This document shows positions 28,607-37,522 of a stretch of DNA of 64,000 nt, piece by piece. The number at the start of each line of letters is the position of its first letter. Within the stretch, counting starts at the first letter, position 1. The DNA comes from Chloroflexota bacterium (lineage in GTDB: Bacteria > Chloroflexota > Dehalococcoidia > Lucifugimonadales > UBA3495), in the NCBI GenBank assembly GCA_028873965.1, contig JAPPMU010000041.1, positions 1 through 64,000 on the forward strand. Reading direction: 5' to 3'. The notes beneath the pieces were generated by a model. That model was not told the DNA's origin. It did not search any database and saw only the letters and a program-made list of their open reading frames with translations. A program made the translations under genes and the position numbers.

Positions 28607-28840
28607 ATGAATGAGTCCAGGATTACGGCAAAAGGTCAGACCACCTTACCCAAAGCGGTGCGGGAGGCTTTATTCCTCCATGCGGGCGACCGAGTGCGAT
28701 ACTTTGTACACGATGGCGAGGTTCGCATTAGAAAGGTGCTGCCCATCAGCCGTCTTTACGGTGCATTACCGTACGATGGCCCGCCGGTGTCCGTAGAGGA
28801 AATGCAGCAAGCCATCATTGCTGGCGCGACTGACTCATGA
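28607..28840 (+). CDS. AbrB/MazE-type antitoxin
   Basis: This is a 77-aa swapped-hairpin AbrB protein: RITAKGQTTLPKAVREAL, then GDRVRYFVHDGEVRIRK. It is the antitoxin and DNA-binding half of a toxin-antitoxin pair. Its stop overlaps the start of the PIN gene in an ATGA junction, which supports coupled translation. The C-terminal tail probably wraps the toxin. Confidence 0.88.
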   Translation: MNESRITAKGQTTLPKAVREALFLHAGDRVRYFVHDGEVRIRKVLPISRLYGALPYDGPPVSVEEMQQAIIAGATDS

Positions 28841-29244
28841 TTGCCCTTGACACCAATGTTCTGGTGCGCTATCTGGTACGCGACATCGTGGAACAAGCCG
28901 AGGCAGCACGGGCCTTGCTGGAAGGGCTGACGCCCGAAGCGCCCGGTTTCGTCAGTCGAGAAGTTAGCATCGAAACGGCTTGGGTGTTGGAGCGGTCGTA
29001 TGGGTTCTCGCGCGAACAGATCGCCGACATTCTCGAAAAGTTGACTGCAACCGAGAGCCTGATTTTCGAGGCTGGCGATGATGTGGCCCGCGCCGCTTTG
29101 CGCTTCCGGCAGGGCGGGCCAGATTTTGCTGATCTAATGATCCTGGCCGCGGCCGAGCGCGCCGGGGCGTCGCCTCTCTACACCTTTGATCGAACCTTGG
29201 CCCGTGTGGACGGAGCCGTCCTGATGGAAACCATCGAGCGGTGA
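28837..29244 (+). CDS. PIN-domain toxin (VapC-type ribonuclease)
   Basis: The protein is 135 aa. The PIN acidic residues are present: Asp4 in IALDTNVLVRY, Glu in SIETAWVLER, Asp in GGPDFADLMI, and Asp in LYTFDRTLA. PIN toxins cleave RNA, often tRNA, when freed from the antitoxin. It overlaps the antitoxin gene by 4 bases. Confidence 0.9.
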   Translation: MIALDTNVLVRYLVRDIVEQAEAARALLEGLTPEAPGFVSREVSIETAWVLERSYGFSREQIADILEKLTATESLIFEAGDDVARAALRFRQGGPDFADLMILAAAERAGASPLYTFDRTLARVDGAVLMETIER

Positions 29245-29266
29245 ACCAGGATGGAGGTTCATCTCA

Positions 29267-29650
29267 ATGCTCTACGAAGTTGAAGTAGTCGCCGACGGCA
29301 ACAGCCCCATGGACCTCAACCGGGTCTTCGACCTGTTGACCGACCCGCAGCCCATCGTGCGCGTCCTGGCGCCGGACCCCATGGGCGAGGACGTATGGTG
29401 CGACGTCGTCGGCTGGGAGAATGGCGAGCCCTGCCCCGCCATGGCCGCGCTGTCAGAGGACTCCGGCGAGGGCGTGATCATGCTGATCTACGGCGGCGAG
29501 GATGGGATCCGCCTCCGGCCCGCCGACAGCGACGATGATTGGGATGTCACCTCAGCCAGCCAGTGGGGCGAAGCCTGCCTGATGCTGAGCAGCGACGTCC
29601 GTATCGAGTACGTCCCGGCGGAGTGGGACTACTCCCAGCACCCGCACTGA
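29267..29650 (+). CDS. Acidic protein of unknown function
   Basis: The product is 127 aa, very acidic, with many Asp/Glu and few Lys/Arg. It has predicted beta strands (MLYEVEVVADG, VIMLIYGGEDG) and several Trp, but no motif I recognise. GGAGG lies upstream of the ATG at good spacing. It follows the toxin gene by 22 bases, so it may ride on the same transcript. Confidence 0.55.
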   Translation: MLYEVEVVADGNSPMDLNRVFDLLTDPQPIVRVLAPDPMGEDVWCDVVGWENGEPCPAMAALSEDSGEGVIMLIYGGEDGIRLRPADSDDDWDVTSASQWGEACLMLSSDVRIEYVPAEWDYSQHPH

Positions 29651-29703
29651 CCCCGCGCTGCGTTACCCAGTCGCGGCGTCACCTTCATCGGCCTGCAGCT
29701 CTA

Positions 29704-30201
29704 TCACGGACTCGGCTCCAGCACTGGTTTCCAACGCCGGGATCCCGCAATCGTTTCCGCTGTTCTGGCGTTTATCACTTGAATCGCAAATCGGAAAGGT
29801 GCGTTCCTGCTGCGCGTGGCGATCCCGGCCGGCCGTGAGATTCCCTTCACCTCTACCACCCAGACAGGCGTGTCCGGGGGCGGCAGCAACGGACTGGACG
29901 ACGTCTCGCCCGGCAGGTGCACGTCGTAAGATCGCAGGGTCGTCAGGCAACTTGCCCACACCCTCTCAATCTCTGTCGCCGAAACTCCTGGGGCAGATAT
30001 TGCCAGCCGTTCGGTCGCCAACTGCTCCGCTTCGTGACGGCTGATCAGCTCGGCTCGGTTGTTGACGTCTTCCAACGCTCCGCATGTGCCACTGACAGCC
30101 GCTTCCGGCGCGCCCCCGCAGGCGGCTGCAAGCGCCAGGATCAATGCAGGTGGCAGGAAGACTGCTCGACAGTGCTGTATATTACCAATGAGGCTAATCA
30201 C
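29704..30201 (-). CDS. Predicted lipoprotein downstream of the pentapeptide/TIR-like gene
   Basis: The product is about 165 aa from GTG 30201. The N-terminus has a hydrophobic segment ending in the lipobox LAAAC (ALILALAAAC), so the mature protein is probably lipidated on that Cys and tethered to the outside of the membrane. No fold is recognised, though a WVVEVKG strand is visible. The GTG lies 2 bases after the stop of the upstream gene and has an AGGGG next to it, which suggests translational coupling. A longer open frame through the upstream gene is an overlap artefact. Confidence 0.6.
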   Translation of the reverse strand: MISLIGNIQHCRAVFLPPALILALAAACGGAPEAAVSGTCGALEDVNNRAELISRHEAEQLATERLAISAPGVSATEIERVWASCLTTLRSYDVHLPGETSSSPLLPPPDTPVWVVEVKGISRPAGIATRSRNAPFRFAIQVINARTAETIAGSRRWKPVLEPSP

Positions 30202-30203
30202 CC

Positions 30204-31490
30204 CTAACCCGTCTCTGCCGATTGGACCTCGCCGCTTTGTGGTTCGTCGTCCCATTTGTCCGGTTGCGGCCTGATTTCCGCGGTCAGCGTGGCCAACACT
30301 CCCGGCAGGTCGCGCCGATAGCCGCCCGAACGGTCTTTGCGTGGACGCAGGCGCGCAGTGGGTCCGTCCCCCAGCTGCCGGTACAGTTCGTCGCCTTCGT
30401 TCTCCAGGCAGTCGTCCATCGCCAGCGCCGCTACGTAGGACCGCCGGGCCGCCGAGGTCGCCTGCCGTTGCATGATCTCCTGGTACAGCCTCCAGCAAGC
30501 GGCGCTTTCCAGAGCGTCCCGGGAACAGAGCAAGGCTACTCGGTCGAAGTCCCGGAATCGGCTCATGGGCGGAATCACCGAGGTGCTGTGCGCCGCTTCC
30601 TCGTCGTCCGCCAGCAGGCTCCAGCACTGCAAGCCCATCGACCTCAGTTCCGTTTCCAGCCATCTGACGATGGTGTCGTCCGCCACCGACCCGATCAACA
30701 GGACCCTCCGGTGTGGCATTTTCTGATCGCCGAGCCTGTCCCGGCTTCCGATGAATTCAGGCGGCACTCCGGCCGGCCGCAGGAATGACTCGGGGATGCC
30801 GCCGTTGGAGCGCGCCAGCGTGTCCGCGCCGACGATGCTGGGTCCGTCGTGGCGCAGCGTTTCCAGTCCCAGCGCCGCGCTCAGATCGCAGTCGGCGAAC
30901 AGCGTCATATCCAGGACGACTTCCTCCAGCAGCGTTCGGTCCAGCCGTGTGCGCACCAGCGTCGCTCGACGTAGGTCGCAGCGCGTCAGGTTGGCAACGT
31001 CCAGGCATGCCGCGCTCAGCTTGGCCCCGCTCAGGTTGGCGTCGGTCAAATCCGCCATGGTCAGGTCGGCTTCGGTCAGGTCCGCGCCGGCCAGGTTCGC
31101 GCCCACCAGGGTGGCGAACGCGATGTCGCAGTTGGAAAAGTCCGCGCCCCTTAGATCCGCGCTGTCGAAATTGCTGCCTCTGAGGTCGGAACGCAGGAAC
31201 GACGCCTCTGCCGCCTGGCATTCCGCGAAGTTCGCCCGGTTGAGGTTGCAACGAGTGAGGAAAGCCCCCCTCAGCCGGGCGCCGCCGAAGTTGCCATGCC
31301 GCAGGTCCGCTCTGGTCAGATCGATCTCCGTGAGATCGTCGAACCCCAGGTCAACGCCGGGCATCCTGATCCCGCTGAGGTACGCGCCCGCAAGGTCCAG
31401 ACGCGGACGGCTTTGAAACTCGCGCGCCCGCCAGCGCGCTATGGCGAAGGTTCGCCTCTTGGCGATAGCAACGTGCTCAGGGTTCGCCAA
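30204..31490 (-). CDS. Pentapeptide-repeat protein with C-terminal TIR-like domain
   Basis: The product is 428 aa. Residues ~28-200 are a run of A(D/N)Lxx pentapeptides (such as ADLTEADLTMADLTDANLSG), which fold as a square beta-helix. After a linker, residues ~265-400 look like a Rossmann or TIR-type domain. It has a first strand RRVLLIGSVADD, a helix RWLETELRSMGLQCW, then DRVALLCSRDALESAACWRLYQEI, which corresponds to the S..W...E region of pentapeptide-TIR fusions. The catalytic Glu assignment is uncertain and the domain is divergent. A lipoprotein gene follows after 2 bases. Confidence 0.65.
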   Translation of the reverse strand: MANPEHVAIAKRRTFAIARWRAREFQSRPRLDLAGAYLSGIRMPGVDLGFDDLTEIDLTRADLRHGNFGGARLRGAFLTRCNLNRANFAECQAAEASFLRSDLRGSNFDSADLRGADFSNCDIAFATLVGANLAGADLTEADLTMADLTDANLSGAKLSAACLDVANLTRCDLRRATLVRTRLDRTLLEEVVLDMTLFADCDLSAALGLETLRHDGPSIVGADTLARSNGGIPESFLRPAGVPPEFIGSRDRLGDQKMPHRRVLLIGSVADDTIVRWLETELRSMGLQCWSLLADDEEAAHSTSVIPPMSRFRDFDRVALLCSRDALESAACWRLYQEIMQRQATSAARRSYVAALAMDDCLENEGDELYRQLGDGPTARLRPRKDRSGGYRRDLPGVLATLTAEIRPQPDKWDDEPQSGEVQSAETG

Positions 31491-31520
31491 GCAATCGCTC
31501 CAGCGCTGCTGTCCCCGGCC

Positions 31521-32690
31521 CTAGTCGTCGCCCACCGGCAGGGCGGCTTCGCGCCCGGCAAAGGCCGGCATCACTTGGTCGGCGAAAATGGTCAGCTGGT
31601 CGCGGAACTCGCTCCACGGCATGCCTTCCGGCCACTGGAGCACAATGTCCTCCAGCCCGGGGTACTTGTCCTCGATCTCCCGCAGGAACCCGATGAAGTC
31701 ATCCGGGTTGCCGCAGAACCAGGCTTTCTGGTCCACGCCGTCTTCGATGCGCGGCGTCCGCGCCGGCGCGCCCGGCGTGCCCCACGGACGGCCCTGCTCG
31801 TCGGTGTACCGGACGAACCCGAAGGGCGCGAACCACTTGTAGCGCTCGTCATGGAAGGGACGGACCTTTTCGATGGCCTCTTCCCGGCTGCCCGCGATGT
31901 AGAAGCCGAACCCCAGCGCCATGTCGCCGCCCAGGGGAATATCGCGGCCGGCGTCCGTGGCCGCATCGTGGTACTGGGTGATCATCTGCTCCGCGTACCG
32001 CTCGCCGGTCAGCGCCACCATCGCCTTGATGCCACGCTCGGCGATGTAGTTCAGCGTCCGTCCGCTGGCGATGGGTTGCCAGATCTCCACGGGCCGGCTC
32101 ACCGGCCGGGGCACCATGGTGATCTCTTTCAGGTCGTACCCGCGATAGGGCACCTGCGGCGGGATGGTGTAGTACTTTCCCGAATGGCTCCACGAGTCTT
32201 CGTTGAAAGCCTTGAGGATGACCTCCATCTGTTCCAGGAAGAGCTCACGGTTGGCGTCGTTGTCGATGACCGGCGCGCCGAAAGTCTCCACTTCCCGCGC
32301 GTGGTAGCCGCGACCCACGCCGAAGATCATGCGCCCGCCCGTGAGGATGTCGGCCATGGCGAAGTCCTCGGCCACCCGCAGCGGATGCCACATTGGAATG
32401 ATGTTGAACGCCTGCCCGAACTTGAGGTTCTTGGTCTGCCCCGCCAGGTGCACTCCCATGAGGATCAGGTTGGGGATGCACTCGTACCCCTCGTGCTGGA
32501 AGTGGTGCTCCGCCATCCACATGCAGTAGAACCCGCGCTCATCCATGTGCTTGGCCAGTGCTTCCGCGTGATCGTACGCCTGGATCAACTGCTCGTTGCT
32601 GTAACGGCGCTGGTCGGCCGGCGTGCCGTCCGCGCCCACATTGTCCAGGTCGATCTGCCCCACGTACAGAACCGAAAACCGCTTAATCAT
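31521..32690 (-). CDS. LLM-class flavin-dependent oxidoreductase
   Basis: This is a bacterial luciferase-like monooxygenase of 389 aa. Family marks include MDERGFYCMWMAEHHFQHEG, then FGQAFNIIPMWHPLRVAEDF and GRMIFGVGRGYHAREVE. It probably uses FMN or F420 to oxidise an organic substrate that cannot be named from sequence. A TATAAT lies 37 bases before the start, so it is likely transcribed alone or with the gene after it. Confidence 0.9.
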   Translation of the reverse strand: MIKRFSVLYVGQIDLDNVGADGTPADQRRYSNEQLIQAYDHAEALAKHMDERGFYCMWMAEHHFQHEGYECIPNLILMGVHLAGQTKNLKFGQAFNIIPMWHPLRVAEDFAMADILTGGRMIFGVGRGYHAREVETFGAPVIDNDANRELFLEQMEVILKAFNEDSWSHSGKYYTIPPQVPYRGYDLKEITMVPRPVSRPVEIWQPIASGRTLNYIAERGIKAMVALTGERYAEQMITQYHDAATDAGRDIPLGGDMALGFGFYIAGSREEAIEKVRPFHDERYKWFAPFGFVRYTDEQGRPWGTPGAPARTPRIEDGVDQKAWFCGNPDDFIGFLREIEDKYPGLEDIVLQWPEGMPWSEFRDQLTIFADQVMPAFAGREAALPVGDD

Positions 32691-32726
32691 CCAATCAGTG
32701 CTCCGCTCGAATAAGAATCGCGCCGC

Positions 32727-32732
32727 ATTATA
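32727..32732 (-). promoter_or_regulatory. -10 box for the LLM oxidoreductase gene
   Basis: TATAAT is read on the minus strand, 37 bases before ATG 32690. No clear -35 box is seen. Confidence 0.45.
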
Positions 32733-32796
32733 GCATGGGGCCGTGGGGTCAGACGGCTGGGAAGCGGTGCTCTCCGTGCTGGCGGGGATCCGGTGC

Positions 32797-33537
32797 TCAG
32801 CCGTTGCGAAGTCTGTGGATTTCCTCCTCTAACTCACGCACCCGCGCCTCGGCCTGGATTCGGGCGGCCCGCTCCTGTAGGCGGCCCTCTCGCTCCGTAT
32901 CGAAGGTGGCGATGTGCATCCCTGTATTCGGGTCGTACCACCCCAACACGCCACTCTCCCAGCGCAAGTAAAGATTCAAAACTGCGCTATATCCCTGCAA
33001 TACATTTTCCGCCGGCGCGTTCAGCTCAATGGCCACGTACTGACCGTTTTCCAACCGGTCGCCAGCCAGCCGGGCCCCGTGATATTGCCCCGTCTCGTCA
33101 AAACGCCAATACTCCGTGATTCTCAACGCCGCGTAAGCTTCTCGCTTTTCTCCCACGTCAATATGGCCGGTGCGCGGCGAAGCTATCTCCAGCACGAAGT
33201 CCGGCGGCTTCCCCTGCTCCTCAATGATATAGCCGTTGCTCGCCTCGTAGGCCGCCGAGTCCACGTCAAAGGCCACCAGCAGGTCGGGATAGTGGCTGCC
33301 GGCCATGCTCCGGGTGGGTCGCACCACCAGGTAACGTTCGCCGGCCACCAGCGTGGTTTCCGGGTTGCCCAGGTGCCGAGCGAGATGATGGGCGTGGCCG
33401 GTGGTAGCTAGCTGCTTGAAGTTAGTCATCTTATCGTCGGGATGCTCCGGCGGGTCGGGCAAGCGGAATTGACCCGGCGATTTTGGGGTCTTGGATCCGG
33501 AGCCGGTATTGGTATTGGTATTGGCGGTGGTGGTCAT
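32797..33537 (-). CDS. Uma2-family putative endonuclease with C-terminal coiled coil, copy 3
   Basis: The protein is 246 aa. The N-terminus is low-complexity, with Asn/Thr repeats. The nuclease-fold core is visible: HYPDLLVAFDVD, then PPDFVLEIASPRTG and KREAYAALRITEYWRFDE. The last ~40 residues are charged and helical (EREGRLQERAARIQAEA), probably a coiled coil. It is only distantly like the tandem Uma2 pair at 9.8-11.1 kb. It is transcribed away from the TIR gene. Confidence 0.82.
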   Translation of the reverse strand: MTTTANTNTNTGSGSKTPKSPGQFRLPDPPEHPDDKMTNFKQLATTGHAHHLARHLGNPETTLVAGERYLVVRPTRSMAGSHYPDLLVAFDVDSAAYEASNGYIIEEQGKPPDFVLEIASPRTGHIDVGEKREAYAALRITEYWRFDETGQYHGARLAGDRLENGQYVAIELNAPAENVLQGYSAVLNLYLRWESGVLGWYDPNTGMHIATFDTEREGRLQERAARIQAEARVRELEEEIHRLRNG

Positions 33538-33676
33538 AGCGAACCTCCGGGGCCGTCATCTTACATGAATGGGCAGGATAGTGGTTATGCGCGTGCCCTA
33601 CGGGTGCAATGATACAATCAGAACGTATTTTTGGAATTGCCGCGACCCGCATATTCAGCCACGGAGATTCCACACG

Positions 33677-34504
33677 ATGATGAAACCGACCAAAGCGCAG
33701 GCGATAGAACGCATCCAGCGGGCACTGGATGCGATACCAACACTAATGTCGATGCTCCGATTTTCCCCAGAATTCACAAAATGGCGCCGAAGCACGACGC
33801 TAGCTATAGAGTCTGCTTTTGGTGAAAACTCACGGAACATCGAAAGATTTAATGGAGTCCGATATAGACAAGCAAGAACCATCCTTGATCCTACCCCTTC
33901 CGAGCACGAAGTCCAAGAAGCTTATGAGCGTGGCCTACGGGGAGCCAGAACTATCCTCGAATCGATGGTTGACGAAATTGAGGAGTATTGGCAGGACGAT
34001 GTTCAAACCCAATCTGAAACCGGACAACACGACGTGGGCGAACCGATTACTACAAACCGGGTTTTCGTCGTTCACGGGCGAGACGAAGCGGCCAAGCAAA
34101 TGGTGGCGAGGTACTTGGAAGGGCTGGGACTGGATCCCCTGATATTACAAGAGCAGGCCAGCCAGGGCCGCACGATAATTGAGAAGTTTGAGGAATACGC
34201 CGAAACAGTGGGGTTCGCGGTGATTCTGGGTACACCGGATGACGTCGGCGCGTTGGCCTATGACCGCGCCAACCTGCGACCACGTATGCGGCAAAACGTG
34301 GTCTTTGAGCTAGGGTATTTTACCCGCGCACTTGGCCGCAAGCGGGTGTGCGTGTTGCTGAAAGGCGATGTTGAGAGGCCGTCGGATTACGACGGCGTTA
34401 TCTACACCACGCTGGACGATTTCGGCGGCTGGCAGATGGAGTTGGCCAAAGAGATGAAAGCGGCCGGTCTGCCCGTTGACCTGAACCGCCTTTTATCAGC
34501 CTAA
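33677..34504 (+). CDS. TIR-like nucleotide-binding protein (Cap12/PycTIR-type effector domain)
   Basis: The protein is 275 aa. Residues ~1-120 are helical with no recognised sensor. The C-terminal domain starts at RVFVVHGRDEAAKQMVARYL and continues with QGRTIIEKFEEYAE, FAVILGTPDDVG and RMRQNVVFELGYF. This is the pattern of TIR domains found as CBASS and Pycsar effectors. Glu211 in FELGYF is the expected NAD-cleaving Glu. No cyclase gene is nearby. ATG 33677 has GGAG upstream. The first third is richer in A/T than its neighbours, which fits transfer. Role in phage defence is inferred. Confidence 0.8.
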   Translation: MMKPTKAQAIERIQRALDAIPTLMSMLRFSPEFTKWRRSTTLAIESAFGENSRNIERFNGVRYRQARTILDPTPSEHEVQEAYERGLRGARTILESMVDEIEEYWQDDVQTQSETGQHDVGEPITTNRVFVVHGRDEAAKQMVARYLEGLGLDPLILQEQASQGRTIIEKFEEYAETVGFAVILGTPDDVGALAYDRANLRPRMRQNVVFELGYFTRALGRKRVCVLLKGDVERPSDYDGVIYTTLDDFGGWQMELAKEMKAAGLPVDLNRLLSA

Positions 34505-34523
34505 CCCCTACCAACGCACCCGC

Positions 34524-37390
34524 CTACAACCGCCGGTTGCTCACCACCGGCTCCGACGCCAGCAGCCGGCGCAACCCGTCCAAATCGGGCAATCCCAAAA
34601 TCTCAGCTAGGCTGTCATCCAGGCGGCGACGGGCAGCGCAGTCGGCCATCGCCGGCAGACGCTCGAATTCGTACTCGGCAACATCGTCAAACAACCGCGA
34701 CAGGGCCTGCAACTGCTCCGGGGAGATAGCGCGCACATCCAGCACCGGCAGCTGTTCCAGGTCAGCCTTTTTCATGCCGACCCATCCCCCTCTGGTGCTT
34801 GTACGCTGCGCCAATAGAGTCAATAAGCCGGGGCTGGAGTTCAGCCATACGGCCAGCACCTTCTCATAAAGAACTTCATCAACCCTGACCGGCCACCACA
34901 CGTTTGACAGGACCCTGGTATCGGTTCGCATCGCGATGACTCTGTTGGTTTCTAACCAAATCCTTTCGGCCACAAGCAGCCGGCCGGCTTGTTGCCAGAG
35001 ATGTTCGCCATATCCCGGGCGCTGCCCTCCCCTGGGCGTGACCAAAGGCGACAGATAAGCGTCAGGGTCACACAGTAAAGTCTTGCGCTGTTCGGTATCG
35101 TGCCCTTCCACCATCGGATATGCGGTTTGGACCGCAGTCCGCTCGAACCCGTCGACCAGCCGCCGACGGTCTGGGCCGACGGCACCCAATTGATCCAAGG
35201 GGCATAGGGGAACTTGGCCTACCGCTGACTCGCCGGGCACCCACACCTCGCCATCATCCAGCAGGCGTAGTGCGCTGCGGGTCAGGTCCGCGCGTGCGAA
35301 CTGTACGCCAGCCCACTTGCCGCCGCGGAGTTTGAATTCGGGGATAGACATCAGTTCGCCAACGTGCCGCCCATCAACTTCCACCATCGCGGCGCCGGCT
35401 GCTTCCAGGTTGGCCGGCGTAGTGTCTGCGATGGCCTGAGCAGTGCGGTGGGCGTCCAGCACGCCGTCGGGGTTTTGCCACAAGCTGACGAAAGTAGTGC
35501 GGTGTTCTCTACCGCCGCCGTTTCCCGACGGTCGCCGGGTGGCAATCAGCAGCGCTTCAGACAAATCGGTACTGTCGGAGAAATTCCAGCGGGCAGGATC
35601 GTGCGAAACGATCACCATGTCCAAGTTGAAATCCCGCTCGATCAGGGAGCGGGTCTGTTGCCATGATGGTCCGGTGCATACGGTGCGGGCAGCACCAGCG
35701 CCAGGCGGCCCTCGCCGGGCCGCAGCTTGGGGGACGCCGCCGCCACGAAGGCCGCGCCCAGGCCCGCGGTTGCCGTCGCCGACCGCGATTTGAGGCGGCG
35801 GGAAAGTTCGTTTTGCAACTTACGGCGGTCGGCGGCAGGCAGGCTGCCGAACAGCAAATTGCCACCCACCGAGCGGGTGAACGGCGGGTTCATAATCGCC
35901 AAGTCCAATTCTGGCAAGGTGGCGAGTTCGTCCGGCTGGTCTCCGTCAGATCCGCCGCTATAGACCCGGCCAGCATCGAGTATCGGACGGCCGTCGGGGT
36001 CCATGCCGGCCGGGGACAGGGCGTACTGGACGGCGGCCTGGGACTCGCCCAAGAAATCCAGCGAACCCAAGGATACGTCGTCGCCGTCAGCGCCCAGCCG
36101 CATAACGTTGAGGTTTATTCGGTCAAACTGGATGCGAGGGTTCAGCATGGCCAGACTGGTGGCGGCGAAATGCACGGCGGAGAGTTGCACGTCGTAGCCG
36201 TGGAGGGCCTGTTCTACCATAGCTTTGTGCAGGGCCGGAGCGTTTTGACCGCCGGCTTCGGTGTGGCGTCGTTCGGCTTCCGCGGCCACGGCCATCAGCA
36301 GGGTGCCGGTGCCGCAGGCGATATCAGCGACGTTGAGGGATGCGGGAAACTCGTGGTCGCTCCAGTCCACGCCGGGCGGCCAGTGGTGGAACACCAGTCG
36401 GGTAAGCAGGGTGGCCGCTGGAATGGAAGTGTAATAAGCGCCGGTGAATTTGGCATCAGTGAGAAGCGTGTGGAACAGCCGGCCAGACAAGTCGTGTCCT
36501 TCCAGATGGCTAGTGTCATCAATAGCTTTGAGCAAGGGGAAAATGACCGGCTCATGCAAGTCAGCCGGGCCATCCATGAGGATTTGCAAAACGTCGGCGG
36601 CCAAGCCGAAAACTGGGCGGTAGCCAATGTTGTCGCAGATATAACGCCAGGCCTGGCAAAGGCCGGAGATTCCGCCGCGCCACGTTTCCCTAACGGTGGG
36701 CACATCTTCGTTTGCGGCGGCGAGGCGCATTTGAAAGGCCAGTGCGTTAAATATCACCAAGCAACCGATACGCAAGGCTTTGGCGCGGTCGCTTTCCTGG
36801 TCGGTCTGGGCGATGACATCCCCGACGCGTTGGGCGATTCGCGCATGGGTGGCGAGTTTTGTCGCCGATTGTTCTACGGCGTGCTCGATGATAGCGGCGG
36901 CAGCCACTACGCGGTCAGTGCCTTCCAGTTCCAAAGGCAGCGTCCGCAAGTGCTCAGCAATATCGGCGAGAGAGCCCAGTCGGGAACGACGTTCTGTGGT
37001 CAACTCGCCATTGGAACCGTGGAGCCACCAAGCGATGTCGTCGGCGTGTGCAAGTCCTTCACGAGTATCGTCAAGGTACTTCAGACCTTCGGGATAGAGT
37101 ATACCGATAACGCCTAATGCGTCGGGAAACTCTTGCAACCGGTCATCGAGCTGGCTTTCCAACTGTGTGGCAGAATCCTCCCACTTGCATTCCAGCAGCA
37201 CGGTGTCGCCGGCCTTCAACTCGACCCGGACGTCGGGAGTTGCGTTGCGATTGCGGCGTTCGGCGCGGGCAGCGATGCCCCGTTCTCGCAGCAGTTGGGC
37301 AAGCAGTGTATTGACCGCTTCCTCGCGGATAACTTCCCTGCCTCCGATACCGGGCAGAGTGGCGTTGCGGTTGCGTCGTGGTCGAGGCAT
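34524..37390 (-). pseudogene. Nuclease-methyltransferase restriction enzyme (type IIG-like), frameshifted
   Basis: Two reading frames together make one enzyme of about 950 aa. The first part (37390-35642, 582 aa) has a PD-(D/E)xK nuclease pattern (TPDVRVEL then VLLECKWE, residues 51-71), the segment FTGAYYTSIPAATLL (315-329), SAM motif I NVADIACGTGTLL (353-365) and the N6-adenine motif MNPPF (500-504). The reading frame then shifts near 35680. The downstream frame still encodes LIERDFNLDMVIVSHDP and a C-terminal region with MKKADLEQLPVLD, typical of target-recognition domains. A single-base deletion explains the break. It could be real or an assembly error. An internal ATG at 35624 might permit a separate second peptide. 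Confidence 0.8.
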
Positions 37391-37474
37391 GGCTTGTTTT
37401 CCTCTTGGTTAGGTACATGATAGCCCGCCCGTGGCTGCCGCTTCAATCGCGCGCCGTCGCAACTGCCAACCCGT

Positions 37475-37480
37475 TATAAT
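37475..37480 (+). promoter_or_regulatory. -10 box for the SDR gene
   Basis: TATAAT lies 43 bases before ATG 37523. A GGGAGG ribosome site follows closer to the start. Confidence 0.45.
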
Positions 37481-37522
37481 CCTCCCGTTCCCATTTCATT
37501 CGACAATAAGGGAGGCAATCCC

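Noticed and set aside
29704..30663. A 319-codon protein reading through the pentapeptide gene
   Set aside because: The first half lies in another frame of the TIR-like domain. Only the part after GTG 30201 has a lipobox and sensible composition.
31296..32714. A 472-codon open frame on the plus strand
   Set aside because: It is antisense to the LLM oxidoreductase and part of the pentapeptide gene. It has no recognisable motifs.
33677..34504. CBASS or Pycsar operon
   Set aside because: Only the TIR effector type is seen. No cyclase, ubiquitin-like or other CBASS gene adjoins it.
35663..37117. A 484-codon open frame opposite the restriction gene
   Set aside because: The minus strand has nuclease and methyltransferase motifs in order; the plus frame has none.
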